Shown: positions 62,646-64,000 of the stretch, piece by piece
How positions within the stretch are numbered: the stretch's first letter is position 1
Layout: each line of letters begins with the position of its first letter
Assembly (NCBI RefSeq): GCF_002022275.1
Contig: NZ_MSDF01000010.1
Location: 44,067 to 108,066, forward strand
Source: Pseudomonas fluorescens
GTDB taxonomy: Bacteria; Pseudomonadota; Gammaproteobacteria; Pseudomonadales; Pseudomonadaceae
Direction of reading: 5' to 3'
Length of the DNA: 64,000 nucleotides
Translations under genes and position numbers: made by a program
Notes under the pieces: generated by a model
The model's input: only the letters and a program-made list of their open reading frames with translations
Databases searched by the model: none
What the model was told of the DNA's origin: nothing

Positions 62646-63745
62646 TGATGCTCAGGCGACAGGCTTTGGCGGTTGGCAGCCTGCTGCTCAGCGCAATCAC
62701 GCTGGGTGGCTGGACGCTGTTCAAACAGAAAGACAAGGGCCCGCTGCTGCTCTCGGCGCGGGATGATGCAGACGGCAAGCACTACGCCGTGGGCTATCGC
62801 CTGGACGGCAAACAGGTGTTTGCCACTCAGGTGGGCCAGCGCTGCCACGACATCATCAACCACCCGACGCTGCCGATTGCCCTGTTCGTCGCCCGTCGCC
62901 CGGGCACCGAAAGTTACCTGATTGACTTGCGTGATGGCGCGCTGCTGCAAACCATCACCTCCCACGCCAATCGCCACTTCTATGGCCACGCGGTGATTCA
63001 CAAAAGCGGCGACTGGCTGTACGCCACCGAGAACGACACGTCCGACCCGGGCCGTGGCTTGCTCGGTGTGTATAAGTTCGAGGGCGAGCGGTTGGTGCAC
63101 AGTGGGGAAATCTCCACCCACGGCATCGGGCCGCATCAGGTGTCGTGGATGCCCGATGGCGAAACCCTGGTGGTGGCCAATGGCGGCATTCGCACCGAGG
63201 CCGAAAGCCGGGTGGAGATGAACCTCAACGCCATGGAGCCGAGCCTGGTGCTGATGCACCGCGACGGCAGCCTGATCAGCAAGGAAACCCTGGGCCAACA
63301 GATGAACAGCGTGCGCCATATGGGCATTGCCAGCGATGGCACGATCCTCACGGGGCAGCAGTTCATGGGGCCGTCGCAGGAACGTTCCGAGTTGCTCGCG
63401 ATCAAGCGGCCGGGGCAGACGTTTGTGGCGTTTCCCGTGGCAGACGAGCAGTTGCAGGCGATGGGGCATTACACAGCCAGTGTCGCGGTGCACAGTGAAT
63501 TACGCCTGGTGGCGTTAACGGCGCCGCGGGGCAATCGGTTTTTTATCTGGGACATGGACAGCGGTGAGCTGCGCCTGGACGGACCTTTGCCCGATTGCGC
63601 CGGCGTGGGTGCGGTGGCGGATGGGTTCGTGGTGACGTCGGGTCAGGGGCGGTGCCGGTATTATGATTGTCGCCAGGCGCCGCTTATGGCCAAGCCGATG
63701 GAGTTGCCGGCAGGGTTTTGGGATAACCACCTGCATTTGGTTTGA
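62645..63745 (+). CDS. DUF1513 domain protein
   Basis: A 366-residue beta-propeller-like protein. The N-terminus (MMLRRQALAVGSLLLSAI) has a twin-arginine pair followed by a hydrophobic stretch, consistent with a Tat signal. The repeated blades run through HGIGPHQVSWMPDGETLVVANGG, MNSVRHMGIASDGTILTGQQF and YTASVAVHSELRLVALTAPRGN. It is the last gene of the operon. Its 1-base overlap with the imelysin gene indicates tight co-expression. Function unknown. Confidence 0.88.
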   Translation: MMLRRQALAVGSLLLSAITLGGWTLFKQKDKGPLLLSARDDADGKHYAVGYRLDGKQVFATQVGQRCHDIINHPTLPIALFVARRPGTESYLIDLRDGALLQTITSHANRHFYGHAVIHKSGDWLYATENDTSDPGRGLLGVYKFEGERLVHSGEISTHGIGPHQVSWMPDGETLVVANGGIRTEAESRVEMNLNAMEPSLVLMHRDGSLISKETLGQQMNSVRHMGIASDGTILTGQQFMGPSQERSELLAIKRPGQTFVAFPVADEQLQAMGHYTASVAVHSELRLVALTAPRGNRFFIWDMDSGELRLDGPLPDCAGVGAVADGFVVTSGQGRCRYYDCRQAPLMAKPMELPAGFWDNHLHLV

Positions 63746-63857
63746 TGCGCTTTGGGTGTTGGAGGGGCATCAGCGTTTCTGCGGTAACGGCTGAAATAGG
63801 TTCTGCTCTTGCAGCGGATCACTTTAGGCAAAAGCCGCAGACAAATGGAGATCCAAC

Positions 63858-63944
63858 TGTGGGAGCTGGCTTGCCTGCGATGCAGACACCTCGGTATATC
63901 AGACACACCCAGTTGATGCCATCGCAGGCAAGCCAGCTCCCACA
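63858..63944. repeat. REPIN (inverted REP pair)
   Basis: Arms TGTGGGAGCTGGCTTGCCTG and CAGGCAAGCCAGCTCCCACA on either side of a spacer, in the final 140 bases of the window. Nothing else is visible from 63746 to the end. Confidence 0.93.
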
Positions 63945-64000
63945 AAAGCCAGCTTCCGCCCCGAACCTTGCTTTTGATCCAACCACTCAGGTCGGCTGTC

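Noticed and set aside
33508..63944. Regularly recurring repeats as a CRISPR array
   Set aside because: The repeats are palindromic pairs kilobases apart, one per intergenic gap, without equal spacers or cas genes; they are REPINs.

Overview
The window is a GC-rich chromosomal segment of a Pseudomonas from the fluorescens group. Evidence: gene products closely matching Pseudomonas families (MvaT, HxuIRA, GltR/GtrS, an OprD porin, a PctA-type chemoreceptor), the Entner-Doudoroff operon layout, and ten copies of the short palindromic REPIN repeat typical of this group. I see no prophage, insertion sequence, CRISPR array, tRNA or rRNA. From memory, the gene order is a mosaic of blocks found apart in P. 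aeruginosa PAO1 (roughly PA0958-0963, PA4394-4405, PA4309-4333, PA3191-3195, PA1300-1302 and PA4371-4373).

Region 1 (1-7.4 kb): 5' end of aspS, an FmdB zinc ribbon, a ribbon-helix-helix protein, a Dps ferritin, a membrane-anchored cold-shock protein, slyX, a HIT protein, an OprD porin behind a long leader, an MscS channel and yajQ. Region 2 (7.5-24 kb): panE, a sensor kinase coupled to a cobalamin adenosyltransferase, a multi-hairpin repeat, a Nudix/ThiE-like fusion, argJ, secA, DUF721, a HerA-like ATPase, an amino-acid chemoreceptor, a 54-residue protein, purU, mvaT and sbcB.

Region 3 (24.1-30.8 kb) is the most system-like part: six tightly packed genes RDD - SpoIIM-like - DUF4129 - DUF4350 - MoxR ATPase - DUF58, with four of five junctions overlapping. 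It looks like one membrane complex served by a MoxR AAA+ ATPase, and its function is not established. A PilZ protein and a lipoprotein lie next to it.

Region 4 (32-42 kb): pyruvate kinase, an enoyl-CoA hydratase homologue, a ferredoxin reductase, class I fumarase, and a DctB/DctD-type two-component system followed by an alpha-ketoglutarate permease with a canonical sigma-54 promoter and an upstream dyad. Region 5 (42-51.2 kb): a flavin reductase, an AraC regulator divergent from a monooxygenase-fold protein, then edd-glk-gltR-gtrS divergent from gap, with two HexR operators between.

Region 6 (51.4-56.4 kb) is a heme-uptake unit under cell-surface signalling (sigma factor, anti-sigma, TonB receptor, heme oxygenase) with a Fur box. 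Region 7 (56.6-63.7 kb): a DUF454 protein, a second chemoreceptor, a nitroreductase, and a three-gene cell-envelope operon (di-heme lipoprotein, atypical imelysin, DUF1513 protein), probably for iron.
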